From Kribbella sp. NBC_00382 (GTDB taxonomy: Bacteria; Actinomycetota; Actinomycetes; Propionibacteriales; Kribbellaceae), in the NCBI RefSeq assembly GCF_036067295.1, contig NZ_CP107954.1, positions 4,092,001-4,156,000 on the forward strand: a DNA stretch of 64,000 bases. Reading direction: 5' to 3'. This document shows, piece after piece, positions 34,677-43,069 of this stretch. A program made the position numbers and the translations under genes. Under the pieces are notes generated by a model, which ran no database searches, was not told where the DNA came from, and saw nothing but the letters and a program-made list of their open reading frames with translations. Every line of letters starts with the position of its first letter. Positions within the stretch are counted from its first letter, which is position 1.

Positions 34677-35903
34677 GTGGTCACCGACGCAACCAAGAAG
34701 CTCAGAGAGCCGGTCGCGTACATCTTGCTCGCCTTCGCCGGCCTCGTGGCGCTGGCCTTGCTGATCCGGCTGTTCGTCGGCAGCGCAGGCTTCACCAACG
34801 CCGCTGCTGTCGTGCAGGGCCAGGTCACGCCGCCCACCCTCCAGCCACTCGTGCTGCTGGTCGCGCTAGCGGCGTCGGTCTGGCTGGTGAACGAAGCGGG
34901 TGAGCGGACCCCGAACGCCCGCACCGTCACGCTGGCCGCGCTGTCGATCACGGGCCTGCTCGCCCTGATCGGACTGATCGTCGCCTTCGCCAGCTTCGGC
35001 GAGACCAGCACGGCCGGTCTGAAGATCTCCGGCTTCGTCTTCGCCATCGGCGGCCTCGCGCTGTACGGCGTCGTCGGTATCTACATCCTGAAGACGTTCC
35101 AGAGCCTGCCGGTTCCGGTCCGCGCGCCGAAGGCGGCCGGCCAAGGCCAGTTCGCCGGCCAGCAGGGTGGTCAGTACGGCGGCCAGGGTCAGTACCCGCA
35201 GCAGCAGGGCGGCCAGTACGGCACCCAGCAGGGCCAGTACGGCCAGTACGGGGCTCCGCAGGGCCAGTACGGTCAGAACGAGCAGTACGGCGCGTATGGA
35301 GCAGGCGCGGCCGGTGCCGCTGCTGGTGCAGCTGGTGGCTACGCCGCAGCACAGGGCGGCGAGCAGCAGTGGCCGCAGGAGCAGAGCTGGAACCAGGGCG
35401 AGCAGCAGCAGGCCTGGCCTGCCGCTGACGCAGAGGCCCAGCCGCACGCCGAGACTCCGGCAGCCCAGCCGGCCGAGCAGGCATGGTCCGCTGAGGGCCA
35501 CGCAACCGAGCCGACGCAGCAGTGGAGCCCTGAAGGTCAGCAGCAGTGGAGCGGCCAGGAGCAGGGCCAGCAGTGGCCGCAGGAGCAGCAGCAGTGGGGC
35601 GGCGCCGACTCCGGTCAGCAGTGGGGCGCAGGCCAGGAGCAGTACGGCCAGCCCGCACAGCAGGAGTGGCCCGCGCAGGATGCCGCCCCGCAGCCTGAGC
35701 AGCACCAGGCCTGGCCGCAGGAAGGCCAAGCCTGGCAAGCAGATGCAGCCCCGGCGGCTGAGCAGCCCGCCGAGGCCGCGGTGCCCGAAGGGGCAGACGA
35801 AACCCGCGTAGAGACGCCGGTTTCCGAGCCTGTGAAGGACGAAGAAGGACAGCAGCAGCAGGGTCAGGGCGGTCAGCAGGGCTGGTGGTCACAGCCTTCC
35901 TGA
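34677..35903 (+). CDS. Membrane protein with long Gln/Gly/Tyr/Trp-rich C-terminal tail
   Basis: The 408-residue protein has four hydrophobic segments in its first 140 residues (about 13-32, 57-77, 83-105, 117-137). The rest is low-complexity: repeats of GQYGQ, GGQYG and QQWPQE/QQWSG units to the end at WWSQPS. I know no function. The tail resembles prion-like or scaffold sequences and probably faces the cytoplasm. The GTG at 34677 has GAGGA six nt upstream. A perfect terminator follows the gene at 35943. Confidence 0.75.
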   Translation: MVTDATKKLREPVAYILLAFAGLVALALLIRLFVGSAGFTNAAAVVQGQVTPPTLQPLVLLVALAASVWLVNEAGERTPNARTVTLAALSITGLLALIGLIVAFASFGETSTAGLKISGFVFAIGGLALYGVVGIYILKTFQSLPVPVRAPKAAGQGQFAGQQGGQYGGQGQYPQQQGGQYGTQQGQYGQYGAPQGQYGQNEQYGAYGAGAAGAAAGAAGGYAAAQGGEQQWPQEQSWNQGEQQQAWPAADAEAQPHAETPAAQPAEQAWSAEGHATEPTQQWSPEGQQQWSGQEQGQQWPQEQQQWGGADSGQQWGAGQEQYGQPAQQEWPAQDAAPQPEQHQAWPQEGQAWQADAAPAAEQPAEAAVPEGADETRVETPVSEPVKDEEGQQQQGQGGQQGWWSQPS

Positions 35904-35942
35904 CCAGGAAGTTACTCACCCTGACAGGGTGCTGAAGGAGAC

Positions 35943-35977
35943 CGAGAGGCCTGTGCAGACAGGCCTCTCGTTCTTTT
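35943..35977 (+). terminator. Rho-independent terminator
   Basis: A 12-bp perfect stem (CGAGAGGCCTGT and complement) with loop GCAG is followed by TTCTTTT. It ends the transcript of the Gln-rich membrane protein. Confidence 0.92.
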
Positions 35978-36016
35978 GCAGCCGTGTTGCGGATGATGCC
36001 AATAGCAGACCACGGC

Positions 36017-36045
36017 TTGACTTTCGTGGATTGCAGGAATGTAAT
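36017..36045 (+). promoter_or_regulatory. Candidate whiB promoter TTGACT-17-TGTAAT
   Basis: TTGACT at 36017-36022 and TGTAAT at 36040-36045 are 17 nt apart, good matches to the housekeeping consensus. The leader to the GTG at 36176 would be about 125 nt, longer than that of most genes in this window. Confidence 0.55.
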
Positions 36046-36175
36046 TTCAACCGTGTCGTTCGTTGGACACTCGGTATCGGGGACCGCTTTCAGCACAGTG
36101 AGCGGTCGAGGTCAGGCATGTGGGACCGCAAGCCCACATGTACAGGGGAACGAACAGGGTCGAGGAGGTCGTACC

Positions 36176-36442
36176 GTGACAGAAACGCTGCTGGCGATTG
36201 TCGACGGTGAGGCGATCGAGGAGGAGCCGAACTGGCAGGAAAGGGCGCTGTGTGCCCAGACCGATCCAGAGGCTTTCTTCCCGGAGAAGGGCGGTTCCAC
36301 CCGCGAGGCGAAGAAGGTCTGCCTCGGGTGCGACGTTCGGGGCGAGTGCCTCGAGTACGCACTGCAGAACGACGAACGCTTCGGAATCTGGGGCGGGCTG
36401 TCGGAGCGGGAGCGCCGCAAGCTGAAGAAGAAGGCCGTCTGA
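36176..36442 (+). CDS. whiB: WhiB-family iron-sulfur regulator (WhiB2/WhmD-like)
   Basis: The 88-residue protein has the four Fe-S cysteines C26, C49, C52 and C58 (spacing C-x22-C-x2-C-x5-C), the GIWGG turn at 70-74 and the basic tail RERRKLKKK. These define WhiB proteins, which bind a 4Fe-4S cluster and act with the main sigma factor. Its place beside cofD/cofE and the mannose genes matches the mycobacterial whiB2 locus, whose product controls septation. The GTG at 36176 follows GAGGAGG. Confidence 0.93.
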   Translation: MTETLLAIVDGEAIEEEPNWQERALCAQTDPEAFFPEKGGSTREAKKVCLGCDVRGECLEYALQNDERFGIWGGLSERERRKLKKKAV

Positions 36443-36490
36443 ACGGGCTCGATTCAGTGAGTTGACAAGTTCATACAAACATCGGCGTGA

Positions 36491-36520
36491 GGCCCCGGAA
36501 GGACTTTGTCCACCGGGGCC
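36491..36520 (+). terminator. Candidate terminator after whiB
   Basis: GGCCCCGG and CCGGGGCC form an 8-bp stem, and GGAC-TTT-GTCC forms an inner stem. No U-tract follows. It lies 48 bp beyond the whiB stop. Confidence 0.5.
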
Positions 36521-36612
36521 CGCTGCTGTGTTCAGGGGCAGTCCGGCTGTCGCGTAAGGTGAAGCCTCGCTGTACCAGGTCGTCACTTTCCCCTGAGGTG
36601 TCACTGCTCCGC

Positions 36613-39525
36613 ATGGAATCAGAAGCTCCGGCCGGCTGGGAGTTCTTCGACTCAGTCGACTTCCCCACCGACCTCACCAACGATCCGATGGGTCGCGCGC
36701 CGATCCGGCACGTCGTCACCGCGGTCGTGGTCGGCCACGAGGGAGCCGCCTGGCTGCCCCGGCTGACCGAGGCACTGTGGGCGCTGGGCCGCCGCCCCGA
36801 GCGGCTGATCGCGGTCGACACCGGTTCCACCGACGAGACTGCCGAGCTGCTCGCCACCATGCCCGCGGTCGAGCCCGTCGTGAGCCTGTCCGCTCGTACC
36901 GGCTTCGGTACTGCGGTCGCCCGCGGCATCGAGACGGTCGGCTTCGCGCCGGTACCGTCCGCAGTCGGCCCGTACGGCGACGACCAGCACATCCCGGTGG
37001 TCGAGTGGCTCTGGCTGCTCCACGACGACTGTGCACCCGCTCCCAAGGCGCTGGAGCAGTTGTTGCTGCAGGCGACCATGTCGCCGGACACCGCCGTCTG
37101 GGGTCCCAAGCTCAGGATGTGGCCGCGCGATCGCGAACTGCTCGAGGTCGGCGTCACCACGTCGCTCGGCGGCCGCCGCGACACCGGCATCGAGAACGGC
37201 GAGCTCGACCAGGGCCAGCACGACCAGCTGCGCAATGTGCTCGCGGTCAGCTCGGCCGGCATGCTGGTCCGCCGCGACGCGTGGGAATCGCTGCGCGGCT
37301 TCGACCCGCGGCTGCCGATGTTCCGCGACGACATCGACTTCGGCTGGCGGGCGAGCCGGGCCGGCTTCAAGGTCGGCGTCGCACCGGATGCCGTCATCTA
37401 CCACGCCGAGGCCGCTGCGACCGGTGAGCGGGCGCTGGCCGGCACCCGTCGGCACGCGTACCAGCTCGACCGCGCTCACGCGTACTACACCGTCCTGGCG
37501 AACGCGCCTGGCAAGCTGCTTCCGCTGCTGGTGCTGAGGTTCCTGCTCGGGACCTTCGTCCGCTCGGTCTGGTTCATCATCGGCAAGACGCCGTCCGGCG
37601 CGGTCGACGAGTGGACCGCTCTGCTCGGCACCTTGCTGGCCGGTGGCTGGAGGCAGGCGCGCAAGGATCGCCGCCGGCTCGACAAGGTTCCGTACGAAGA
37701 CATCAAGCCGCTCTTCTCCCGCTCGGTGCACGCACTGCGGCACAACCTCGAGGAGACCGGTAGCACGATCACCGAGCGCCTCCGTGAGGCGTGGGCCGAC
37801 GAGCCCGAGGAGCAGGTCGTCACGACCGCTCGCCGGGCCAAGAGCACCGCCCGCGTCGCGCAGGACCAGCCACGCTGGCGCCGGCAACTGATCCGCCGGC
37901 CCTTCCTGGTGACCTGGGTTTTCCTTGCTCTTGGGACGTTCATCGCCGCACGCAGTCTGATCGGCAGCGGCGTACTGCGTTCCACCCTGTTGCTGCCTCC
38001 GCACGAGAGCCTCGGCGCACTGTGGCACGCGGCCGCGGCGGCTCCGCCCGGTGTGACTCCACCGGCCTGGCTCGGACAGTTCTGGGCGCTGTCGACGGTG
38101 ACTTTTGGACCGTCGGGCGCGACCAACGTCATTTTGCTCGGCGCGATTCCCCTTGCTGCGTTGGCGGCTTGGGGTCTGCTGCGCGCGTTTGTCGTCGACC
38201 GTGTTGCGCGGGCTTGGGGCGCAGCGGCGTACGGGTTCGCGGTCTTCACCAACGGCGCGATCACGCAGGGACGGATCGGGACGGTGGTTGCCGCCATCGC
38301 GCTGCCGTTGCTCGGTGCTGCCGTGCACACGGTCGCGCGGCGTCGACGGGTGGTCATTCAGGGCAGCTGGCGTGCGGCCTGGTTCGCCGGCATCTGCTTG
38401 GCCGTCCTGTTCGCGTTCACTCCGGCTCTGGGGCTGCTGGTCGGAATCACCTTGGCCATAGGCGCGCCGCTCGGACTCGGCTGGCGTCGCCAGGGTCGGC
38501 AGCTGGTTTTCTCTGTCGTACTGGGCCTGGTGCTCGTACTCCCGTGGACGATCGAGTTGGTAATGCACCCGTCGCGGCTCGGCCAAGAAGCTGGTGGCCC
38601 ACCCACCGCTGCGGTCGGTCCGGGCGACAGCCTCACCCACTTGCTGACCGGTACGCCGGTTGGCGCGCCGGTGCCGTGGTGGTTCGCAGTACCGCTGATC
38701 CTGGTTGCCCTGTTGAGCCTGCTGCGCGAGTCGCGGCAACGGTACGAGCTGATCGGCTGGTTCGCCGCGCTGGCCGGACTGGCGGGCACGCTGATCGCCA
38801 GCCGGCTCGGTGGTGGCAGTGGCCCGCTGATGTTCCTGATGACGGCCGGCTGGATCATCGCGATCACCGTGGCCTGGGACTCGGTCGGGAAGTCGCGCGA
38901 CGTGATCGTCCAGGCGGTACTGGGCCTGGTGCTGGTCGCGACGCTCGTCACGGCCGGCTTCTGGCTGGTCCGTGGCGACGACGGCCCGTTGCGGCGTGGA
39001 CCTGAGCAGGACCTTCCGGAGTACCTGATGTCCTCGCAGGCGCCGCCGCAGAACGCGTCGATCCTGGTGGTGCGCAAGGACGCGACGACGGCGATGCGCT
39101 TCTCGCTGGTCCGCAACGGCGGTCCGCGGATGGGTTCGCTGGAGGCTGCGCCGAAGCCGGAGCAGACCAAGCCGATCACCGACATCCTGTCCGCGCTCGG
39201 CGGGGGTGGTACCGGTGAAGAAGGCCGGCAACTCGCGGGGCTCGCGGTCGACTACGTCTATCTGCCGGCACCCGTCGATCCGACGCTGATGGCGACACTG
39301 GACTCACTGCCCGGCCTGACCAGGGCCAGCGCGGCCGACGACGACGCCTCCTGGCTCGTCGACCGGTCGACGATCGAGGGCAAGACGCCGTTGCAGGACA
39401 ACGTGAGCGACATCTGGCGGGTGCTCGGCATCATCGCCTGGATCATCGCGCTGATCTCCTGCCTGCCGACGGCGCGGCGCACGGTCGCCGTACCGCGCGG
39501 GACACACGCGAGGAGGGTGTCGTGA
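36613..39525 (+). CDS. Large membrane glycosyltransferase, GT2 plus multi-TM domain
   Basis: The 970-residue protein has an N-terminal GT2 domain (about 30-300): VTAVVVGHEGAAWLPRLTEAL, IAVDTGSTDETAELL, the acidic motif LLHDDCAP at about 136 and GFDPRLPMFRDDIDFGWRASRAG. The remaining 650 residues carry about a dozen membrane helices. It probably transfers a sugar to a lipid or wall polymer at the membrane. A homologue lies next to whiB in many Actinobacteria. The ATG at 36613 was chosen; a GTG at 36598 is also in frame. The next gene overlaps by 4 nt. Confidence 0.85.
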   Translation: MESEAPAGWEFFDSVDFPTDLTNDPMGRAPIRHVVTAVVVGHEGAAWLPRLTEALWALGRRPERLIAVDTGSTDETAELLATMPAVEPVVSLSARTGFGTAVARGIETVGFAPVPSAVGPYGDDQHIPVVEWLWLLHDDCAPAPKALEQLLLQATMSPDTAVWGPKLRMWPRDRELLEVGVTTSLGGRRDTGIENGELDQGQHDQLRNVLAVSSAGMLVRRDAWESLRGFDPRLPMFRDDIDFGWRASRAGFKVGVAPDAVIYHAEAAATGERALAGTRRHAYQLDRAHAYYTVLANAPGKLLPLLVLRFLLGTFVRSVWFIIGKTPSGAVDEWTALLGTLLAGGWRQARKDRRRLDKVPYEDIKPLFSRSVHALRHNLEETGSTITERLREAWADEPEEQVVTTARRAKSTARVAQDQPRWRRQLIRRPFLVTWVFLALGTFIAARSLIGSGVLRSTLLLPPHESLGALWHAAAAAPPGVTPPAWLGQFWALSTVTFGPSGATNVILLGAIPLAALAAWGLLRAFVVDRVARAWGAAAYGFAVFTNGAITQGRIGTVVAAIALPLLGAAVHTVARRRRVVIQGSWRAAWFAGICLAVLFAFTPALGLLVGITLAIGAPLGLGWRRQGRQLVFSVVLGLVLVLPWTIELVMHPSRLGQEAGGPPTAAVGPGDSLTHLLTGTPVGAPVPWWFAVPLILVALLSLLRESRQRYELIGWFAALAGLAGTLIASRLGGGSGPLMFLMTAGWIIAITVAWDSVGKSRDVIVQAVLGLVLVATLVTAGFWLVRGDDGPLRRGPEQDLPEYLMSSQAPPQNASILVVRKDATTAMRFSLVRNGGPRMGSLEAAPKPEQTKPITDILSALGGGGTGEEGRQLAGLAVDYVYLPAPVDPTLMATLDSLPGLTRASAADDDASWLVDRSTIEGKTPLQDNVSDIWRVLGIIAWIIALISCLPTARRTVAVPRGTHARRVS

Positions 39526-41003
39526 GCCGCCTGTTGTCGGACGTTCGGATCAGGGTCGGGGCCTGCGTGCTCGCGATGGCGGCCGCGGCCGGATTGGGTG
39601 TCGTGACGCATGCCAAGGAACCGGTCACCCGGCCCGAGGGCGCGGGTAGTCAGACCCGGACGATCGTGAACCGTACTGCGCTGAGCTGTCCGGCACCGGC
39701 CCTCGGCGGCAAGATCCAGAGCTCGGTCGACGCGGTCTCGCCGGTGCTGCCCGAGGGCACCCCCGTCGCTGCCGGCGTCGCGAACCCGTTGGCGATCGGC
39801 GCACTGCCGGCCACCTCGGACCCGATCGGGTCGGTGCTGGTCCGCGGCAAGATCGCCTCGACGGCCAAGACCGCGAAGCCGGTCCCGCTGTCGATCCGGG
39901 GCACCGGCCCGCTCGCGGCCGGCACGGTCGGCACCAGTACGACGGTGTCGACCGAGGGCGTGAACCGCGGCATGGCGAGCGTGCCCTGCCAGCTGCCCGG
40001 GTCGGATTTCTGGTTCGTCGGCGCGAGCGGTGCGACCGGCCGGCGCGACGCGCTCGAGCTGACCAACCTCGACAGCGTCAACGCCGAGGTCAACGTCACG
40101 CTCTACTCGGCCGGCGGCGCGCTCGACCTGCCCAACGCCCGCGGCCTCGTCGTACCCGCCCGCGGAACCACCTCGCTGTTCCTGAGCCAGGTGGCGCCGA
40201 AGGCCCGGGACCTGGCGTTGCACGTCGAGTCGACGGGCGGCCGGGTGGCGGCGGTCCTGCGCGACAACGCGAGCAATGACAAAGGCGACGCCGCCGGGGT
40301 GGACTGGATCAACCAGTCGGCCCCGCCGGCCAGGTCGCTGGTGATCCCCGGGATCGCGTCGGGCAAGGGCATCCGGATCATCACGCTGGCCAACCCCAGT
40401 GACCTGCAGGCGACCGCGACGATCACCATCAACGGGCCGAACGGACCGTTCAAGCCGGCCGAGCTGTCGACGATGCAGATCCCGGCGGGCACGGTGAAGT
40501 CGATCCGGCTCGACCCGGTACTACGCGGAGACCCGTCCGCCGTGACTGTGAGTTCGGACCAGCCGCTGACCGGTTCGACTCGCACGATCGACGCGAGCGG
40601 CAAGGACTTCGCGGTGCTCGGATCGGCCGAGGCGCTGTCCGGCCCGGCGTACCTCGTGCTTCCCGGCCATGCGCAGCCCGCACAGCTGCAGATCACGGCG
40701 CCGAGCAAGACGGCGAGCGTCAAGTTCGAGCTGCGCGACGTGGCCGGCAAGCTGCTCGCCGCACGGTCGCTCGACGTGGTCAACGGCTCGACCACGATGA
40801 TTCCGTTGAAGGCGCAGCCGCGACCGACCTACCTGATGGTCGAGCAGGTCAAGGGCTCGGTGGTGGCAGCGGTGACGTTGATGCCGCCGACGAAGTTGGG
40901 TGACGACGAGGTGCCGTTGGTGGCCGCCTGGCCGCTGACCACATCGCTGGTGTTCCGGGCGCAGCTCGGCGCGCAACCGGACGTACGGGCTGCCCTGAAA
41001 TAA
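39522..41003 (+). CDS. DUF5719 family secreted protein
   Basis: The 493-residue protein has an N-terminal signal anchor (VGACVLAMAAAAGLGVVTHA) and an all-beta external part with repeated segments such as LELTNLDSVNAEVNVTLYSAGG and ITLANPSDLQATATITINGPNG, consistent with several beta-sandwich repeats. The function is unknown. It is coupled to the membrane glycosyltransferase by a GTGA overlap, and this pair is conserved in order among Actinobacteria, so they probably act together at the cell envelope. Confidence 0.8.
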   Translation: MSRLLSDVRIRVGACVLAMAAAAGLGVVTHAKEPVTRPEGAGSQTRTIVNRTALSCPAPALGGKIQSSVDAVSPVLPEGTPVAAGVANPLAIGALPATSDPIGSVLVRGKIASTAKTAKPVPLSIRGTGPLAAGTVGTSTTVSTEGVNRGMASVPCQLPGSDFWFVGASGATGRRDALELTNLDSVNAEVNVTLYSAGGALDLPNARGLVVPARGTTSLFLSQVAPKARDLALHVESTGGRVAAVLRDNASNDKGDAAGVDWINQSAPPARSLVIPGIASGKGIRIITLANPSDLQATATITINGPNGPFKPAELSTMQIPAGTVKSIRLDPVLRGDPSAVTVSSDQPLTGSTRTIDASGKDFAVLGSAEALSGPAYLVLPGHAQPAQLQITAPSKTASVKFELRDVAGKLLAARSLDVVNGSTTMIPLKAQPRPTYLMVEQVKGSVVAAVTLMPPTKLGDDEVPLVAAWPLTTSLVFRAQLGAQPDVRAALK

Positions 41004-41023
41004 AGCTCTGAAGTAATGGCGGC

Positions 41024-41470
41024 TCAGTCGTCGTCGGTGTCGAAGTCGGGGTCGATCTGCTCCGGCGACAACGCCAGTACGTCGGCGAGCTCCAGTACGA
41101 GCGCAGACCGGACCAGCCAGGCCAGGCTGGTGCCGGAGCGTTCGGCGCGCAGCTCGATCGGCCGGCGGAAGACGACGATCCGGTAGGGCTCGTGCGACGT
41201 GCCGCCGGTCGAGTGCGTCAACGGGATCTCGCCAGCGTGGATGTCGAGGTTCGGTACGTCCTCGATCGCGAACTCGACCCGCGCGACGACCTGCGGCAAC
41301 CGTTTCTCCAGCCGGGTCACCTCGATCGCGACGACCTCGTCGAACTGGGCCGCGGCGGACCGCTGCAGGGGCAGTCCACGCGGCGCGAAGCTGCTCGGCC
41401 GGCTGATCGGTCCGAGCATGCCGCGCCCATGGCGGTCGATGTGCCGTCGATGACGGCGAGCCTCGGTCAC
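41024..41470 (-). CDS. Metallopeptidase-family-like protein, catalytic HExxH not seen
   Basis: The 148-residue protein resembles the small zincin-like family often annotated as metallopeptidase (PF06262): FDEVVAIEVTRLEKRLPQVVARVEFAIEDVP, then RIVVFRRPIELRAE. At the position where that family carries HExGH this protein reads LVRSALVLELADVL, so the zinc site is missing. It may have kept the fold for another task. The actinobacterial neighbour of DUF3499 genes. It starts with GTG six nt after a -10 box. Confidence 0.75.
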   Translation of the reverse strand: MTEARRHRRHIDRHGRGMLGPISRPSSFAPRGLPLQRSAAAQFDEVVAIEVTRLEKRLPQVVARVEFAIEDVPNLDIHAGEIPLTHSTGGTSHEPYRIVVFRRPIELRAERSGTSLAWLVRSALVLELADVLALSPEQIDPDFDTDDD

Positions 41471-41476
41471 AGGATC

Positions 41477-41482
41477 AGCCTA
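41477..41482 (-). promoter_or_regulatory. -10 box TAGGCT, minus-strand half of a 31-bp divergent promoter pair
   Basis: TAGGCT on the minus strand is followed by 6 nt and the GTG at 41470, a leaderless arrangement. Confidence 0.65.
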
Positions 41483-41489
41483 GTGGGGG

Positions 41490-41495
41490 TAGCGT
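41490..41495 (+). promoter_or_regulatory. -10 box TAGCGT, plus-strand half of the divergent pair
   Basis: TAGCGT is followed by 6 nt and the GTG at 41502. Only 7 bp separate it from the minus-strand -10 box, so polymerase can hardly occupy both at once. Confidence 0.65.
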
Positions 41496-41501
41496 CTGGA
41501 C

Positions 41502-41897
41502 GTGAGCATCGCAAGGATCTGTTCGCGCGCCGCCTGCCATCGGCCGGCGGTGTCGACGCTCACTTATGTCTACGCCGACTCGACCTGTGTCCTGGGCCCG
41601 CTCGCGACGTATGCCGAACCGCACTGTTACGACCTCTGCGCCGATCACGCCGACCGGCTGACCGCGCCGAACGGCTGGGAAGTGATCCGGCTCGCTCCGG
41701 ACCCGGCCGCCTCCGGCCCCTCGGACGACGACCTTGAGGCGCTGGCGAACGCAGTACGGGACGCCGCCCGGCCGATTCCGACGACGACCCGTGAGCCCGC
41801 GCCGGGCGCGCCGGTGGAGATCGCCCGCCGTGGCCACTTGCGGATGCTGCAGGACCCGGGCTCCAGCGCTGCGGACGGTACTACCGACCAGGCGTGA
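41502..41897 (+). CDS. DUF3499 protein, putative zinc-binding
   Basis: The 131-residue protein starts ICSRAACHRPAVSTLTYVYADSTCVLGPLATYAEPHCYDLCADHADRL. The Cys/His pairs (C7, C12, H13, C29, H41, C42, C45, H48 or close) look like a zinc-ribbon site. After the Pro-rich middle comes RRGHLRMLQD, conserved in the family. Function is unknown. The homologue in mycobacteria lies between whiB2 and the phosphomannomutase gene. The GTG start has no ribosome-binding site. Confidence 0.85.
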   Translation: MSIARICSRAACHRPAVSTLTYVYADSTCVLGPLATYAEPHCYDLCADHADRLTAPNGWEVIRLAPDPAASGPSDDDLEALANAVRDAARPIPTTTREPAPGAPVEIARRGHLRMLQDPGSSAADGTTDQA

Positions 41898-41943
41898 TCC
41901 CTGTTTTCGCGTGTTCGAATGTGTTTCGTCACGTGGGATGAGG

Positions 41944-41973
41944 TTGACCGGTCAGTCAGGTACTGACAAGACT
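41944..41973 (+). promoter_or_regulatory. Candidate promoter TTGACC-18-AAGACT
   Basis: TTGACC at 41944-41949 and AAGACT at 41968-41973 are 18 nt apart, with the GTG of the oxidoreductase gene 7 nt farther. The spacer contains direct TCAGT/TCAGG repeats. The -10 match is weak. Confidence 0.35.
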
Positions 41974-41980
41974 CGTCGGT

Positions 41981-43069
41981 GTGAACGATCAAAAACTACG
42001 GGTCGGAGTGGTCGGCCTCGGCTTTGCCGGACGGACCGCGCTGGAAGCGTTCTCGGAGTTGCCCGACGTCGAGGTAGTGGCGCTCGCGGGGCTCGAGACG
42101 GACATCCTGAAGAGCCTCGGCGCCGAGCACTCGGTGCCGAACCTCTTCGAGAAATGGGAGGACCTGATCACCCTCGACGGCCTGGACGCCGTCAGCATCG
42201 GTACGCCGACGCAGTTGCATGCCCCGATCGCCCTGGCGGCCCTGGAGCGCGGGCTGCACGTGCTCTGCGAGAAGCCACTGGCCCGTACGGTGGCCGAGGG
42301 CACCGCGATGGTCGAGGCCTCGAAGAAGGCCGGCCGGGTGCTCAAGGTGGTGTTCAACCACCGCGAGCGCGGTGACGTCGCCACCCTCAAGCACCAGATC
42401 GACGAGGGCCTGCTCGGCCGGATCTACTACGCCAAGGCGCACTGGATGCGCCGCAACGGCATCCCCGGGATGGGCGGCTGGTTCACCAACCGCGAGCTGT
42501 CCGGTGGTGGCCCGCTGATCGACCTCGGCGTGCACATCCTCGACATGGCCCTGCACCTGATGAACGAGCCGAAGGTGACGACGGTCAGCGCGAACACCTT
42601 CGCCGAGCTCGGTCCGCGCGGTCGCGGCAGTGTCAGCAGCGTGATCCGGCCGACTGTCGACACGCTCGGCGCGAAGTTCGAGGTGGAGGACCTGGCCACT
42701 GCGTACCTGCGGCTGGAGGGCGGCGGCGCGTTGCAGCTGGAGACCAGCTGGGCGACGTACCGGGCGCCGGGTGACAACTTCGGGATCGAGCTGTTCGGCA
42801 CCGAGGGCGGCGCCAAGATCGACGTCCAGAACTACACCAACACCGACACGCTGAAGATCTTCACCGACGTCGGCGGCATCCCCGCCGAGGTCCGTCCGGC
42901 CACCGGCCCCGGGCTCGGCCACCGTGCGGTGGTCAGTGAGTTCGTCGCGATCGTGCTCAGCGGCGACTGGTCGGCCCACAACGGTTCGGAGGCGCTCGCG
43001 CGCACCCGGATCATCGACGCCGCCTACGCCTCGGCGAAGGCCGGACGAGAGGTAGAGCTCGATGATTAA
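41981..43069 (+). CDS. Gfo/Idh/MocA family oxidoreductase
   Basis: The 362-residue protein has the NAD(P)-binding Rossmann start RVGVVGLGFAGRTALEAF and the family EKPLA motif (CEKPLARTVAEG, about 95), followed by the substrate domain with GGGPLIDLGVHILDMALHLM, where the His is a usual active-site residue. It oxidises or epimerises a sugar or inositol-like compound. It overlaps the thuA-like gene by 8 nt, a frequent partnership in sugar catabolism. The specific substrate is unknown. Confidence 0.88.
   Translation: MNDQKLRVGVVGLGFAGRTALEAFSELPDVEVVALAGLETDILKSLGAEHSVPNLFEKWEDLITLDGLDAVSIGTPTQLHAPIALAALERGLHVLCEKPLARTVAEGTAMVEASKKAGRVLKVVFNHRERGDVATLKHQIDEGLLGRIYYAKAHWMRRNGIPGMGGWFTNRELSGGGPLIDLGVHILDMALHLMNEPKVTTVSANTFAELGPRGRGSVSSVIRPTVDTLGAKFEVEDLATAYLRLEGGGALQLETSWATYRAPGDNFGIELFGTEGGAKIDVQNYTNTDTLKIFTDVGGIPAEVRPATGPGLGHRAVVSEFVAIVLSGDWSAHNGSEALARTRIIDAAYASAKAGREVELDD

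Noticed and set aside
36652..39231. Very long minus-strand open frame of 859 codons opposite the glycosyltransferase gene
   Set aside because: Its composition is the Arg/Gln/Asp-rich pattern of a high-GC shadow frame, and the plus strand encodes a clear GT2 with membrane helices.
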